This document shows positions 21,578 to 30,158 of a stretch of 64,000 nt of DNA, piece by piece. Source of the stretch: Mesorhizobium sp. ZC-5 (GTDB taxonomy: Bacteria > Pseudomonadota > Alphaproteobacteria > Rhizobiales > Rhizobiaceae); contig NZ_JAOWPT010000002.1 of assembly GCF_025753855.1 (NCBI RefSeq), positions 372,001-436,000 on the forward strand. The letters are read 5' to 3'. Position 1 is the first letter of the stretch. Each line of letters opens with the position of its first letter. Position numbers and translations under genes: made by a program. The notes under the pieces are model-generated. The model had not been told where the DNA came from, did no database searches, and saw nothing but the letters and a program-made list of their open reading frames with translations.

Positions 21578-22345
21578 ATGATGCCTTCCGCCAGATTTCC
21601 GGACCTCGACGGCGCCTCGGTGCTGATCACCGGCGGCGGGTCCGGCATAGGTGCTGCGCTAACCGAGGGTTTCGCCCTGCAAGGCTGCAAGGTCGCCTTC
21701 ATCGACATTGCCGAGGCGCAGAGCCTTGCTCTGTGCGACCGTGTCGAGAAGGCTGCCGGAAAGCGCCCGCTTTTCCTCAGCGCCGACCTCCGCGACGTCG
21801 AAGCCCTACGCGACGCAGCAGCCAAGGCTGCAGCCGCACATGGACCGGTGACGGTGCTCGTCAACAATGCCGCGCTTGACACGCGGCATGCGGCGGAGGA
21901 GGTGACAGTCGAGTTCTGGGACGACAACCAGTCGATCAACCTCAGGCCGCATTTCTTCACCGCACAGGCCGTTGCTGCGGGGATGAAAGACGCCGGCGGC
22001 GGTTCGATCATCAATTTCACCTCGACCTCCTTCCTCATCAATCATCCCGACATGCCGTCCTATACGGCGGCGAAGGCCGGCATCATCGGCCTGACCAAGG
22101 GGCTCGCCGGACGGCTCGGCAAGGACGGCATCAGGGTCAATGCGGTGGCGCCCGGATGGGTCATCACCGAGAGGCAGCGGGAGCTGTGGGTAACGGACGA
22201 GGCGCTTGCCGCCCATGTCGCCAAGCAGTGCATCAAGGAGGTGATGCAGCCGGACGACATGGTCGGCACCTGCCTGTTCCTAGCTTCGGATGCTTCGCGC
22301 ATGCTGACCGCGCAGACCCTGATCGTCGATGGAGGTTATCTGTGA
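21578..22345 (+). CDS. SDR family dehydrogenase, probable galactose dehydrogenase of the Doudoroff pathway
   Basis: A 255-residue short-chain dehydrogenase. The cofactor motif is TGGGSGIGAAL, the NNAA motif is VLVNNAALD, and the catalytic Ser and Tyr-Lys are in NFTSTSF and SYTAAKAG. It is the first gene of a coupled run with dgoK, dgoA and an SMP-30 lactonase. In that setting it most plausibly oxidises D-galactose to galactonolactone. The assignment is from context, since SDR sequence alone does not define the sugar. The ATG at 21578 or 21581 fits the family length. Confidence 0.8.
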   Translation: MMPSARFPDLDGASVLITGGGSGIGAALTEGFALQGCKVAFIDIAEAQSLALCDRVEKAAGKRPLFLSADLRDVEALRDAAAKAAAAHGPVTVLVNNAALDTRHAAEEVTVEFWDDNQSINLRPHFFTAQAVAAGMKDAGGGSIINFTSTSFLINHPDMPSYTAAKAGIIGLTKGLAGRLGKDGIRVNAVAPGWVITERQRELWVTDEALAAHVAKQCIKEVMQPDDMVGTCLFLASDASRMLTAQTLIVDGGYL

Positions 22346-23280
22346 GCGCACCGGCCTTCGCAGCCGCCGATTGGGGTACGTCGAGTTTTCGCATCTGGTT
22401 GCTTGACGGCATCGGGACCGTGCTGGCAGAGCGGCGCAGCGACGAAGGCATGGTCAGCGCCGGGACGGCCGGTTTCGCGACGATCCTCGACAAGCATCTC
22501 GGCGAAATGGGCGCGGCGGGCGACCTGCCCGTCATCATCTGCGGTATGGCCGGCGCGCGGCAGGGTTGGGTCGAAGCGCCCTATGTGACGCTGCCGGCGC
22601 GGCTCGACGACATGATTGCGGGAGCGGTTGCGGTGCCGGGCTTGGCGCGCGACGTCCGCATCCTGCCGGGGCTGGCGCAGCGCGATGCCGATGCGCCCGA
22701 CGTGATGCGTGGTGAGGAAACGCAGCTGGCCGGGATCGCGCCGCTGTTTGCCTCCGGCCATCAGCTGGTCTGCATGCCCGGCACGCACTCGAAATGGGTG
22801 GAGGCACGAGACGGCGCGGTGACCGGCTTCCGCACCTGGCTCACCGGCGAACTGTTTTCCATCCTGTCCAAGCAATCGATCCTGCGTCATTCGCTGGGCG
22901 ATGCTCCCGCCGCGGCAATGCCCGGCGATGCTGTTTTCCGCGACGCCTGCAGCCAGGCGCTGGCCGAGGGTGGCGATGTCGGCAATGGCCTGTTCCGCAT
23001 CCGTGCGGCGACGCTGCTGCAAAACCTCAAATCCGACGACGCGGCGGCGAAACTTTCCGGCCTGCTGATCGGCGGTGAGATCGCATCGGCGCGGCGCACC
23101 TTCAAGGCAGTGGACGGCAAGGCCATCCTCGTGGCTTCCGGAGGGCTCGGCTTGCTGTACAGGGCGGCACTCGACCTCGCCGGTTTGACGGTGCTGTCGG
23201 CAGATGCCGACGAGGCCGTGCGCGCCGGCCTGTTCGAAGCGGCCAGGCGTCTTGGCTGGACAACAAGGAGCGCCACATGA
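22342..23280 (+). CDS. dgoK: 2-dehydro-3-deoxygalactonokinase
   Basis: A 312-residue kinase that phosphorylates 2-keto-3-deoxygalactonate in D-galactose catabolism. The N-terminus FAAADWGTSSFRIWLLDG is the ASKHA-fold phosphate loop typical of DgoK, and CMPGTHSKWVE is a family signature. It starts with GTG at 22342, overlapping the SDR stop and preceded by GGAGG. Its stop overlaps the dgoA ATG, so all three genes are coupled. Confidence 0.92.
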   Translation: MSAPAFAAADWGTSSFRIWLLDGIGTVLAERRSDEGMVSAGTAGFATILDKHLGEMGAAGDLPVIICGMAGARQGWVEAPYVTLPARLDDMIAGAVAVPGLARDVRILPGLAQRDADAPDVMRGEETQLAGIAPLFASGHQLVCMPGTHSKWVEARDGAVTGFRTWLTGELFSILSKQSILRHSLGDAPAAAMPGDAVFRDACSQALAEGGDVGNGLFRIRAATLLQNLKSDDAAAKLSGLLIGGEIASARRTFKAVDGKAILVASGGLGLLYRAALDLAGLTVLSADADEAVRAGLFEAARRLGWTTRSAT

Positions 23281-23909
23281 GCACGCCCTTCCCGACGCTG
23301 AAGCGCGGGCTCGTCGCCATCCTGCGCGGTATCCGGCCGGAAGAGGCGCAGCACATCGCTGAAGCCGTGTTCGAGGCGGGCATCGAGGCGATCGAGGTGC
23401 CGCTCAATTCGCCGGATCCTTTCAAATCGATCGAAGGGATTGCGGCTCTGCTGCCGGATTCGGCATTGATCGGCGCCGGCACCGTGCTGACGCCGCAACA
23501 GGTGGGCGATCTCGATGGCGCCGGCGGGCGGCTGCTGGTCAGCCCCAACATAGATGCGGCCGTGATGGCGCGCGCCGCCGAGTTGGGCATGGTCACGATG
23601 CCCGGCGTTTTCACGCCGACCGAGGCTTTCCTGGCGCTGAAGCTCGGGGCCTCGGCGCTGAAATTCTTTCCGGCCAGCGCACTCGGCCCGCAAGGCATCG
23701 CGGCGATCCGCGCCGTGCTTCCGGCGGATACCGTCGTCGGTGCGGTCGGCGGCGTTTCGGAAAACGACTTCGAGGCTTTCGGCAAGATCGGCGTCCGCAC
23801 CTTCGGGCTCGGATCGAGCCTCTACAAACCCGGCATGGACGCCGCCGATGTCGGCAGCCGATCCCGGGCAGCCGTCGCTGCCTGGGACCGCATATTCGGC
23901 GGGGAGTGA
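23277..23909 (+). CDS. dgoA: 2-dehydro-3-deoxy-6-phosphogalactonate aldolase
   Basis: A 210-residue class I aldolase of the KDPG/KDPGal family that cleaves KDPGal to pyruvate and glyceraldehyde-3-phosphate. The catalytic Glu lies in IEVPLNSP, the phosphate-binding region in GAGTVLT, and the Schiff-base Lys in LKFFPASALGP. The ATG overlaps the dgoK stop (ATGA). Its position between the kinase and an SMP-30 lactonase supports galactose rather than glucose use. Confidence 0.93.
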   Translation: MSTPFPTLKRGLVAILRGIRPEEAQHIAEAVFEAGIEAIEVPLNSPDPFKSIEGIAALLPDSALIGAGTVLTPQQVGDLDGAGGRLLVSPNIDAAVMARAAELGMVTMPGVFTPTEAFLALKLGASALKFFPASALGPQGIAAIRAVLPADTVVGAVGGVSENDFEAFGKIGVRTFGLGSSLYKPGMDAADVGSRSRAAVAAWDRIFGGE

Positions 23910-24790
23910 GCATGGGCAGCGAAGGCGCAAGCATCTTTTCCGGCGAGGTCTGCGAACTCGGTGAAGGCCCGGCCTACGATCCAGGGTCTGAAACCCTGTT
24001 CTGGTTCGACATTACCGGCAGGAAGCTGCTCGAGAAGAAGTTCCCGGACGGGCGTACCGTCGTCCACGACCTGCCCTTCATGGGCAGCGCGATCGCCACG
24101 GTCGACGCCGGGCGCCAACTGGTCGTCGCCGAGGATGGTCTTTATGTCCGCGACACAAGGACCGGCGCACTGGCATTGCACACCGCGCTCGAGGCCGACA
24201 ATGCCGCGACACGCGCCAACGATTCTCGCGTCCATCCCTCAGGTTCGTTCTGGATCGGCACGATGGCCAAGGACGAGGCATTGAAGGCCGGCGCCATCTA
24301 CTGGTTTTACAAGGGCGAGATCCGCCGTCTTTATGAACGGATCACGGTGCCGAATTCGATCTGCTTTTCCGCCGAAGGCACGGTCGCCTACTTCACCGGC
24401 AAGGTGGGCAATCTCATTCATCGCGTCGATTGCGATGCCGCCACGGGTCTCCCGATCGGCGAGCCGCAGCTCTTCGTCGACACCAGGGGCATTGAGGGAT
24501 GGACGGACGGTTCGGTGGTCGATGCCGATGGTGTTCTGTGGAACGCCCGCTGGGATGGCGGGCGCCTCGACGCCTATGCTCCCGACGGCCGGCTGCTGCG
24601 CTCGATAGCCGTGCCGGCGCGCCTGTCGACCTGCCCGGCCTTTGTCGGGCCGGATGCGTCGCGCATCGTCGTCACCTCCGCATGGAAGGGCATGGACGCC
24701 GCCGCTCGCGCCGCCGATCCCGAGGCCGGCAAGACCTTCCTGCTCGACATTGAGGTCAATGGCCGGTTCGAGCCCAATGTCCTGCTTTAG
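23906..24790 (+). CDS. SMP-30/gluconolaconase-type sugar lactonase
   Basis: A 294-residue six-bladed beta-propeller lactonase, likely opening galactonolactone to galactonate in this operon. The N-terminal metal-ligand Glu lies in CELGEGPAYDP, and later ligands are in NDSRVHPSGSFWIGTM and the D-x-D-like EGWTDGSVVDADG. The possible GTG start at 23906 overlaps dgoA; the ATG at 23912, with GGGGAG before it, may be used instead. The lactone substrate is inferred from the neighbours. Confidence 0.88.
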   Translation: MSMGSEGASIFSGEVCELGEGPAYDPGSETLFWFDITGRKLLEKKFPDGRTVVHDLPFMGSAIATVDAGRQLVVAEDGLYVRDTRTGALALHTALEADNAATRANDSRVHPSGSFWIGTMAKDEALKAGAIYWFYKGEIRRLYERITVPNSICFSAEGTVAYFTGKVGNLIHRVDCDAATGLPIGEPQLFVDTRGIEGWTDGSVVDADGVLWNARWDGGRLDAYAPDGRLLRSIAVPARLSTCPAFVGPDASRIVVTSAWKGMDAAARAADPEAGKTFLLDIEVNGRFEPNVLL

Positions 24791-24806
24791 CATCGATTGA
24801 GGAAAC

Positions 24807-25865
24807 ATGCCGCTTCCGCCGCATGAACTCGTGCTGATCTACGAGCCGGAGGCGGCTTGCCGCAGGCTTCTGCTTGCCGACGGCCATGGCGATCGCCAGG
24901 CCCTCGAGATTTCCTCCTATCTGGCGCAATCGACCGACCTTGCGCTGGAGTTCGACGAGATCGCCGCTGCCTGTGCCCAACGCGGCATTTCCTTCAGGCC
25001 TGTCATGCTGGACGATGCTTCGGCGTACCTGTCCACGGTGGATACCGCGCGGTGCCTCGTCTGGACACTGACCGATGGCATCGCCTATTTCCGTGGCGGT
25101 GCCGCGCCGGCATTGGCCCGGCTGCGTGGAATCCCGACCATAGGTTCAGACGACACGCTGTTTGCGCTCTGCCAGGACAAGTTCCGCGCGGGCGCCGTAT
25201 TGAAAGCGCTCGGCCTGCCGGTGCCGGAAGCGGGCCTTGCCCGCGACGGCGACTGGATCGCCCCGCCGCCGGAATCTACTTCCGGCTACTTCGTCAAGCC
25301 GAACCGGCTCGGAGCCAAGATCGGTATCTGGGTAGATTCGCGCTGCGATTCGGCCGACAAGGCGCTTGAACTTAGCCGGCGTATTTTTGCCGATTACCGC
25401 GATGACGCGGTGGTGCAGTCCTATGTCGCCGGGCGCAATGTGCGGGCGAGTTTCCTGGCCGTGTCGCCGGCTGCCGGAAATCAGGAACTGGGCGTGTTTT
25501 TCGTCGACTCCGGGGCCGATTTCCAGACCATGTCCGACAGTATGGCGCTCTATGGCGATACCGGCGCAGGGGCCAGGGCCGAGGGCTTTTATGCGGAGCC
25601 CGAGTTGCGGCCGGTCCTTGCCGCCCAGCCTGAAGCCGATCGTCGCATCCGCGAGATCGGCGCCGCTCTGATGCGAAAGCTCGGGCTGCGCGACGTGTTC
25701 TCGTTCGACCTGAGGGTGGAGGCGGACAACACCGTCCACCTCATCGAATTCGAAGTCTGCCCCGGCCTGCCTTGCTTCGATTTCCGCGCCTATTGCCGGT
25801 CGCAATGGGGGATGAGCCTCGCCGCCGCGATCGCCGAGACAGCGGCAAACAGGCTCCTGGTCTAG
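24807..25865 (+). CDS. ATP-grasp ligase, D-alanine--D-alanine ligase-like
   Basis: A 352-residue ATP-grasp protein resembling D-Ala-D-Ala ligases. It has the central ATP-binding region ([22 protein letters not shown], then [15 protein letters not shown]) and a magnesium-binding end ([14 protein letters not shown], where the usual E-x-N is less clear). It lacks the standard Ddl N-terminus, so it probably joins other substrates. It lies 16 bases after the SMP-30 gene, in the same run as the galactose genes, without an obvious metabolic link. The substrate is unknown. Confidence 0.8.
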   Translation: MPLPPHELVLIYEPEAACRRLLLADGHGDRQALEISSYLAQSTDLALEFDEIAAACAQRGISFRPVMLDDASAYLSTVDTARCLVWTLTDGIAYFRGGAAPALARLRGIPTIGSDDTLFALCQDKFRAGAVLKALGLPVPEAGLARDGDWIAPPPESTSGYFVKPNRLGAKIGIWVDSRCDSADKALELSRRIFADYRDDAVVQSYVAGRNVRASFLAVSPAAGNQELGVFFVDSGADFQTMSDSMALYGDTGAGARAEGFYAEPELRPVLAAQPEADRRIREIGAALMRKLGLRDVFSFDLRVEADNTVHLIEFEVCPGLPCFDFRAYCRSQWGMSLAAAIAETAANRLLV

Positions 25866-26218
25866 AGCCTGGCCATGCAGACGGAAGTGTGGCCAGCGCC
25901 GATGAAGCCGAGTTGGCGGGCGGCTGCCTTGGAAAGATCGATGACGCGGCCCTTGATGAACGGCCCGCGATCGTTGATGCGGACGACGACCGCCTTGCCG
26001 TTGCGCTTGTTGGTGACCTTGAGCTTGGTGCCGAATGGAAGGCTGCGATGCGCCGCCGTCATGGCCGCCGGGTTCATGCGTTCGCCGGAGGCGGTCTTGG
26101 AGGTGAGCGCATACCACGAGGCGCGGCCGCACTGAGCCGACGCGGTTTGTGCCGAAGCGGCCAGCATCAAGCCAGACACTGTCACGACCGCGGCCAGCGC
26201 GGCGAGCTTATTCTGCAT
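25862..26218 (-). CDS. Small RlpA-like double-psi beta-barrel protein
   Basis: A 118-residue exported protein. A signal peptide runs to about ASAQTASAQ, and the double-psi beta-barrel of RlpA follows ([62 protein letters not shown]). RlpA proteins are septal peptidoglycan lytic transglycosylases. There is no lipobox and no SPOR domain, so this is a minimal periplasmic form and septum targeting is uncertain. It converges with the ATP-grasp gene, sharing four bases with its end. Confidence 0.88.
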   Translation of the reverse strand: MQNKLAALAAVVTVSGLMLAASAQTASAQCGRASWYALTSKTASGERMNPAAMTAAHRSLPFGTKLKVTNKRNGKAVVVRINDRGPFIKGRVIDLSKAAARQLGFIGAGHTSVCMARL

Positions 26219-26459
26219 TCGGAGAGTCCCTACCTGTTACGTTCCCCGGCGCGTAGGGATGAAATGAGGCAGCAAATGTGGCCTTGATCGGTCGGTTCCA
26301 AGGCAACGAAACACGTTTGGAGTCGTCCGGAAACACTTGGTCAGCCAAGCCGAAAGCATATCCGCTACGGAAGCCGAAGCATTGCTTGGTCCTATCACAG
26401 CTGTTTCAGTTGTCGTGGAGGGCGGATCCTTGCGACGTCCACGGCTTGAATCCGGATGT

Positions 26460-27326
26460 TCAGCCGGACGGAAATGCCGCCGACACGAATGCGTCGATAA
26501 GCTTCTGTCGCGGCGACATCCGAACATAGAACAATCCGATCCGGCGACCCTGCGCGGGTGGCGGCAGTTCGAACTTGGCGATGTCCAGTCCCGCCGGCCA
26601 GGGCGGTGCCCAATCCGGCACCAGCGAGACGCCGATGCCGCGGCTTACCATCACGGCGATCGCCTCGAGCGAATCCACCTCGAGCCGGTCGCGCGGCCTG
26701 ATCCGCATCTGCTTCAGGTATTCGTCGGCGATGTGCCCGCCCCAGTGGCTGCGGTCGTAGCGGATGAAAGGCTCGTTTTCGAGCAATGTGACCGCATCGC
26801 CACCCGCAAGAGCCGAAGGTGCGATCAGGACCAGTGGCTCATCGCGCAAGCTCCTGAAAACGTGGGTCTTTGGCAGGGCGAGGCGCGGCTCCACGATGGC
26901 GCAGGCATCGAGATTGCCCGCGACCACTTCGGCGTAAAGATCCTTCGATGAACCCGGCTTGATGAACAGATCGATGGATGGATGTGTCGCAAAAAGGTGC
27001 CGCATGACGTCCGGCAGGATGCCGGTCAGTGCACTGCTGACGGAACCGATCCGCAATTCGCCGGACATCGATCCCGAGCCGGCGATGCTGACCAGGTCGC
27101 GAGCCTCGCGAAGCAGGTCCCGCCCTTTCTGGATCACCGCCAGGCCCGCTTCTGTCGGTGCGACTTCACGCCCGGATCGGGTCAGCAGTTTCACTCCGAA
27201 TTCGCCTTCGAGCGCGCGGATACGCTGCGCCACGGCGGCCGGAGAAATGTTCAGGCGCCTTGCCGCGGCCATCAGCGACCCTTGTTCGGCGACCGCCAGA
27301 AACGTCTCGAGGAAACGCGTGTCCAT
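26460..27326 (-). CDS. LysR family transcriptional regulator
   Basis: A 288-residue LysR-type regulator with an N-terminal winged helix-turn-helix (FLETFLAVAEQGSLMAAARRLNISPAAVAQRIRALE) and a periplasmic-binding-like effector domain. It is divergent from an SDR and a DapA-family gene and probably activates them. The start MDTRFLETFL at 27326 is the family start; the open frame upstream is not expected to be translated. The effector is unknown. Confidence 0.9.
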   Translation of the reverse strand: MDTRFLETFLAVAEQGSLMAAARRLNISPAAVAQRIRALEGEFGVKLLTRSGREVAPTEAGLAVIQKGRDLLREARDLVSIAGSGSMSGELRIGSVSSALTGILPDVMRHLFATHPSIDLFIKPGSSKDLYAEVVAGNLDACAIVEPRLALPKTHVFRSLRDEPLVLIAPSALAGGDAVTLLENEPFIRYDRSHWGGHIADEYLKQMRIRPRDRLEVDSLEAIAVMVSRGIGVSLVPDWAPPWPAGLDIAKFELPPPAQGRRIGLFYVRMSPRQKLIDAFVSAAFPSG

Positions 27327-27332
27327 ACGCAC

Positions 27333-27372
27333 ATTTTGTAAAAGATGAAGAAACGGAAAGCCATATTTTATG
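27333..27372. promoter_or_regulatory. Candidate LysR operator region between divergent genes
   Basis: The 89 bases between the LysR gene and the SDR gene contain ATTTTGTAAAAGAT (27333-27346), a near palindrome, and CATATTTTATG (27362-27372), with arms CATA/TATG. They are AT-rich against a GC-rich background, as LysR boxes and promoters often are. Binding is inferred from position only. Confidence 0.35.
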
Positions 27373-27415
27373 CGATCCAGAAAACCATCATTGTCCGGCT
27401 TTTCGAGAGGTGATC

Positions 27416-28183
27416 GTGGATCTGGGATTGAACGGCCGAACGGCTTTGGTTTTCGGCGCCGGCGGAGGTCTCGGTGGAGCGATTGCACGCACGCTCGCCG
27501 CCGAGGGCATGAACGTCGCGGCAGCGGTCCATCGCGAAGAGTCGGCCTCCGAATTCGAGGGGGACAACTTCCTGCCGCTGGTCTGGGATCTCGCCGAGCC
27601 GGCCGTGATCGAGGGCAACATCGCCGCGATCGGGAAGAGGTTCGGTGCCGTCGATGTGCTGGTCAACAACACCGGCGGACCGCCTCCCACTCCGGCTCTG
27701 GGTCAAGATCCCGAACTTTGGGAGAGATCGTTCAATTCCATGGTGCTTTCGGTCATTCGCATCACCGACCGCCTTGTGCCGGCAATGCGCGAGCGCAAGT
27801 TCGGCCGGGTCATCACATCGACCTCTTCGGGTGTCGTCGCACCGATCTCGAACCTCGGCATCTCCAACGCCTTGCGCTCATCGCTCGTCGGCTGGTCGAA
27901 GACGCTGGCTCGGGAGGTCGCAAGCGACGGGGTCACGGTCAATGTGGTGCTGCCGGGACGCATAGCCACGAAGCGCATCACCTTCCTCGACGAGCAGCGC
28001 GCCAAGCGCGAAGGCCGGCCGGTGCAGGAGATCGTGGCCGGAAGCGCGGCGAGCATTCCCGTTGGGCGTTACGGAACGCCGCAGGAATATGCCGATGTCG
28101 TTGCGTTCCTCGCCAGCCTGCGGGCTTCATACGTCACCGGCTCGATCCTGCGCGTCGACGGCGGCATGATCCCGAGCATCTGA
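27416..28183 (+). CDS. SDR-like protein lacking the catalytic Tyr and Lys
   Basis: A 255-residue short-chain dehydrogenase-fold protein with a cofactor loop FGAGGGLGGAIA and VNNTGGPPP. Where the classical Tyr-x-x-x-Lys should lie, the sequence reads ISNALRSSLVGWSKTLA, so both catalytic residues are missing. This matches a known subgroup of atypical ketoacyl-reductase-like SDRs. It may use another mechanism or bind a cofactor only. The GTG at 27416 has a GAGAGG ribosome-binding site. It is divergent from the LysR gene and 23 bases before the DapA-family gene. Confidence 0.85.
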   Translation: MDLGLNGRTALVFGAGGGLGGAIARTLAAEGMNVAAAVHREESASEFEGDNFLPLVWDLAEPAVIEGNIAAIGKRFGAVDVLVNNTGGPPPTPALGQDPELWERSFNSMVLSVIRITDRLVPAMRERKFGRVITSTSSGVVAPISNLGISNALRSSLVGWSKTLAREVASDGVTVNVVLPGRIATKRITFLDEQRAKREGRPVQEIVAGSAASIPVGRYGTPQEYADVVAFLASLRASYVTGSILRVDGGMIPSI

Positions 28184-28206
28184 GCCATTCCAAAGAGAAG
28201 CTGCCA

Positions 28207-29145
28207 ATGACCATCTCCGCAGACACCAAAGGCGTCTATGCAATTGCGCCGACGCCGTTTCACCCTGACGGCCGCGTCGACGTCGGCTCCATCGACACGA
28301 TGGTCGATTTTTACGAGCGCTGCGGCGTCGATGGGCTGACCATCCTCGGCATCATGGGTGAAGCGCCCAAGCTCGAGGCGCAGGAATCGATCGAAATCGT
28401 CAAGCGCGTCGTCGGTTGCTTTTCCAAGCCGGTCATCGTCGGTGTGTCTGCACCGGGTTTTGCGGCCATGCGGGGGCTGGCGCGCGCCTCGATGGAGGCC
28501 GGTGCGAAAGCCGTGATGATCGCGCCGCCGCCGGCTTTGCGCACCGACGACCAGATCATTGGCTATTTCAAGCAGGCCGTCGAGGCGATTGGCGAAGACA
28601 TTCCATGGGTGCTGCAGGACTATCCGCTCACCTTGACGGTGGTGATGACGCCGAACGTCATCAAGCGCATCGTCACCGACAACCCGTCCTGCGTGATGCT
28701 GAAGCACGAGGACTGGCCGGGACTCGAAAAGATCTCCGCCCTGCGCGGCTTCCAGAAGGACGGCTCGCTGCGTCCGCTGTCGATCCTTTGCGGCAATGGC
28801 GGCCTGTTCCTCGATTTCGAAATGTCGCGCGGCGCTGATGGCGCGATGACCGGCTATGCCTTTCCCGACATGTTGGTCGACGTGGTGCGGCTCGCGGCTT
28901 CTGGCCGCCGCGACGAGGCACACGACCTGTTCGACGCGCATCTCCCCTATCTGCGCTACGAGCATCAGCAGGGCGTCGGCCTCGCGGTGCGCAAATACGT
29001 GATGATGAAGCGCGGCGCCATTGCCTCCGATGCGCAACGCAAGCCGGGCAGCGGCCTGACCGCCACGGCGCGGCAGGAAATCGACTTCCTGCTTTCGCGC
29101 CTTGCACTGAAGGATGGCCGCGCCGATTTTGGCGGTGCGGGCTAG
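28207..29145 (+). CDS. DapA-family aldolase or dehydratase
   Basis: A 312-residue TIM-barrel lyase of the dihydrodipicolinate synthase/N-acetylneuraminate lyase family. Conserved features are the binding loop GIMGEAPKL, the tyrosine in QDYPLTL, and the Schiff-base Lys in CVMLKHEDWPGL. Housekeeping DapA would not sit in a sugar-uptake locus; here it probably cleaves or dehydrates a 2-oxo-3-deoxy sugar acid. The ATG at 28207 is chosen because the longer open frame upstream overlaps the SDR gene. Confidence 0.85.
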   Translation: MTISADTKGVYAIAPTPFHPDGRVDVGSIDTMVDFYERCGVDGLTILGIMGEAPKLEAQESIEIVKRVVGCFSKPVIVGVSAPGFAAMRGLARASMEAGAKAVMIAPPPALRTDDQIIGYFKQAVEAIGEDIPWVLQDYPLTLTVVMTPNVIKRIVTDNPSCVMLKHEDWPGLEKISALRGFQKDGSLRPLSILCGNGGLFLDFEMSRGADGAMTGYAFPDMLVDVVRLAASGRRDEAHDLFDAHLPYLRYEHQQGVGLAVRKYVMMKRGAIASDAQRKPGSGLTATARQEIDFLLSRLALKDGRADFGGAG

Positions 29146-29169
29146 GCCAGTACAGCGGGCGACCGGATG

Positions 29170-30066
29170 TCAGGCTGTACTTTTCGCTGAACTCTTCTTG
29201 AAGTCGGACGGCGACATGCCGGCAAGCTTGCGGAACGCCTTGTTGAAGGCGCTGAGGGAGCCGAAGCCGCTTTCCATGGCGACCCTCAGCACATTGGCAT
29301 CCTGATCCATCAGGAGTGCTTGCGCGTAGCTCAATCTCAGCAGATTGACGTATTCGTTGAGCGTCATGCCAGTCGATTTCCGGAACAGGCTCATGGCGTA
29401 TTTTGGGTGGATGTCGGCCGCCGCCGCGATGTCGACGGAATCGATCTCGTAGAGGAAGTTCTCGGCGATGAAATCGCACATGCGCCCGACGTTTCGCGAG
29501 GACTGCTGGTCGAAGGGGCTGGCAGCGGCGTCGAGTGTCTGGACTTCGGGCACGAGGCGGTAAGGTTCGAAACGCACCCGCTCAAGCCGAAGGACGAGTT
29601 CGTCGACGGCGTGCTGGGCCTTGGCGGGATCGCCCGAACGGCCGTAGCGAAACCAGCGCTCGAAATTGTGCCGGTCGGAATCGTCGGTGGCGCTGGTCAC
29701 CAGCGTGGCGCCCGTCATCAGGCGATGGCGGACGTCGGCTGGCAGGTGAAGACGGAAAAAGTGCACGAGCGGCAGGTGGGCGCCGGCGTAGAACACAGTG
29801 TCCGAAGCGTCGACCAGCTGATGCGGCAGGCCGCCCCAGAACAGGCACATGTCGCCGGCTGAGAGGGAGATGTCGTGGTCGTTCATGCGGTAGTGCACAT
29901 GTCCGTCGACGATGAAATTGACCTCGACCTGCGCGTGCCAATGCGGCTTGAGCATGACCAGCGGCCGGTTGTGGAACATCTGAAGCGCGAGCGGCAGGCC
30001 TTCCACGCTGCTCGCACCGGGCTGATAGAACGCTCTTTCCGCGACCTTACTTTCCGCCAAGTTCAT
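29170..30066 (-). CDS. AraC family transcriptional regulator
   Basis: A 298-residue regulator with an N-terminal cupin (HWHAQVEVNFIVDGHVHYRMN, GGLPHQLVD) and two C-terminal helix-turn-helix motifs (DIHPKYAMSLFRKSTGMTLNEYVNLLRL and VAMESGFGSLSAFNKAFRKLAGMSPSDFK). It is divergent from the sugar ABC transporter operon, 92 bases away, and likely controls it in response to the imported sugar. No operator was recognisable in the short gap. Confidence 0.92.
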   Translation of the reverse strand: MNLAESKVAERAFYQPGASSVEGLPLALQMFHNRPLVMLKPHWHAQVEVNFIVDGHVHYRMNDHDISLSAGDMCLFWGGLPHQLVDASDTVFYAGAHLPLVHFFRLHLPADVRHRLMTGATLVTSATDDSDRHNFERWFRYGRSGDPAKAQHAVDELVLRLERVRFEPYRLVPEVQTLDAAASPFDQQSSRNVGRMCDFIAENFLYEIDSVDIAAAADIHPKYAMSLFRKSTGMTLNEYVNLLRLSYAQALLMDQDANVLRVAMESGFGSLSAFNKAFRKLAGMSPSDFKKSSAKSTA

Positions 30067-30158
30067 CTTCCCTTTGTCGGGGACAGCCTCACCTGCGGGC
30101 CTAGTCTAACCCTGCTCACAACGAACGCAACGAGCGGATAAATTCTGGGAGGAATTTC

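Noticed and set aside
26219-26459. Gap between the RlpA-like gene and the LysR gene as a possible small RNA
   Set aside because: Only a weak CTTGG/CCAAG hairpin near 26336 was seen, with no promoter or terminator to support an RNA gene.
27370-28206. In-frame extension upstream of the DapA-family gene
   Set aside because: The extension overlaps the SDR gene in another frame; the conserved protein starts at 28207.
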